DNA of 64,000 nt, taken from positions 1 to 64,000 of the forward strand of contig JAADVB010000008.1 of NCBI GenBank assembly GCA_023334545.1, written 5' to 3'. The notes below the pieces were generated by a model that saw only the letters and a program-made list of their open reading frames with translations, did not search any database and was not told where the DNA came from. The stretch is from Salisapilia sapeloensis (Eukaryota > Oomycota > Peronosporomycetes > Peronosporales > Salisapiliaceae). The position numbers and the translations under genes were made by a program. Shown one piece after another: positions 63,173 through 64,000 of the stretch; within the stretch, counting starts at the first letter, position 1, and every line of letters starts with the position of its first letter.

Positions 63173-64000
63173 ATGGAGGATCAGGAGACACCAGCGTCGT
63201 CTTCCGGTCTACCAGAATCACGACAACGGTCTGGTCTTTCATCTATACTCTCAGATGCTCCCGATGTTGATATGAGAGGTTCTAGCCCGAGAAGAAAGAG
63301 TCGAACGGGTATCTCAGGCATTATGAATTCCCCTACGGCAGACGATGATGTCGATTCGGATAGTAAAATGGATACTATACCTGATGAACGCATGGTGTAT
63401 GAGGAAATGAAAGAGGATGATGATGAAGAAGGAGAAGTGAATGATCTTCGACGAGACTTACTTGCTTCGATCCAAGCGTACGCCAAGGCAGATAATAAAC
63501 CACCGTCGAAACGCCAGAAGAAGGGAAAGCAAAAACCAAAAGCAAAAGCTCAGCTCTCAGGTATACCTAATGGTAGTGCTAAATCATAATGAGGCTGACA
63601 AGTATAATAGGAGAAGCTGCTTTGGAAGAGATACAAACAAAGTTTCGTCGTCTGCAGAAGCTGATCGAGGCATCCGCTGCATCTCCACCTACCATCCAGG
63701 AGCTTATCGCTTGTTGTCTTCGACTGTACGAGCAGATTCAAAAGAATCAAGCACTTCCGTCAGCCGTCCAGTCACATTCGACGATGGCGACTACCAACCA
63801 TGCAAGTGTGAACATTTCTGCCACTGCAGATTATATCTCTACGCACCCCATTTACTCTCTCCTATTCTCCTGCCTCCATTCCTGCTTTGCAAGTTCCTAT
63901 CACGACCAGATACAATTACAGTACGTCCGCCAAATTATCGATTGGTGCTTCACCTCTCGATCGTCGTCTCGATCACTGTGGCCGTTGACAGTGCTTGCCA
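63173..64000 (+). CDS. Unidentified acidic/basic protein, cut by the right edge
   Basis: Exon 1 (MEDQETPASSSGLPESRQRS onwards) has Ser-rich and acidic stretches and a strong basic signal (RQKKGKQKPKAK), suggesting a nuclear protein. A 52-nt intron (GTATAC..AATAG, 63560-63611) joins AQLSG to EAALEEIQTKFRRLQKLIEA in phase. The second exon is helical (ELIACCLRLYEQIQKNQAL; HDQIQLQYVRQIIDWCFTSR) and open to the end of the window. I do not recognise the family. It is divergent from ATG13 across 192 bp. The 3' part lies outside the window. Confidence 0.6.

Overview
This window is nuclear DNA from a flagellate stramenopile, most probably an oomycete. The genes are protein-coding, intron-poor and very tightly packed, with introns of about 45-90 nt that begin GTATGT/GTACGT-like and end in TAG or CAG. 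It encodes flagellar proteins (AK7, PACRG, IFT46, a UPF0193/EVG1 protein, a CCDC96-type coiled coil), a PTEN-formin, a myosin with a C-terminal PX domain, a secreted pectinacetylesterase and SSRP1 without an HMG box. The moderate GC and very small gene spacing would suit a white-rust (Albugo-like) genome, but the species assignment is inference.

Layout. 0.9-20.6 kb: thirteen consecutive genes alternate strictly between strands: alpha/beta hydrolase (+), AK7 (-), PACRG (+), ATG5 (-), LYR-motif protein (+), IFT46 (-), EHD GTPase (+), OTU deubiquitinase (-), Fcf2/DNTTIP2 rRNA-processing factor (+), PTEN-formin (-), UPF0193/EVG1 protein (+), HVA22/TB2-like membrane protein (-), FANCD2 (+). Divergent pairs share 63-231 bp and convergent pairs are 33-86 bp apart. 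24.9-33.0 kb: a giant IQ-motif protein of about 2,200 aa, assembled here from five exons and carrying a dynein-stalk-like segment, is followed by the CCDC96-type protein. 33.2-43.2 kb: a gene-sparse stretch holds a rhomboid protease, a decayed coding remnant, a secreted pectinacetylesterase and a RING protein with repeats. 43.2-48 kb: SSRP1 (FACT), PHF5A (splicing), a double HMG-box protein and phosphoglycerate kinase. 48.8-64 kb: PX-myosin, FtsJ/MRM2-like methyltransferase, nucleotide-sugar transporter, an unidentified coiled-coil protein, UNC50, an RWDD3-tail-like protein, a CYB5R4-like flavohaemoprotein, ATG13 and an unidentified gene cut by the right edge. A partial membrane-protein exon is cut by the left edge.

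Functional themes: flagellum biogenesis (five genes within 31 kb, AK7 and PACRG sharing one short divergent spacer); autophagy (ATG5 and ATG13); actin and membrane traffic (EHD, formin, PX-myosin, UNC50, nucleotide-sugar transporter); chromatin and genome maintenance (SSRP1, HMG protein, FANCD2). No rRNA, tRNA, CRISPR array or intact transposon was recognised. All splice junctions are by inspection of reading phase and splice consensus plus homology recalled from protein families; no search was run.
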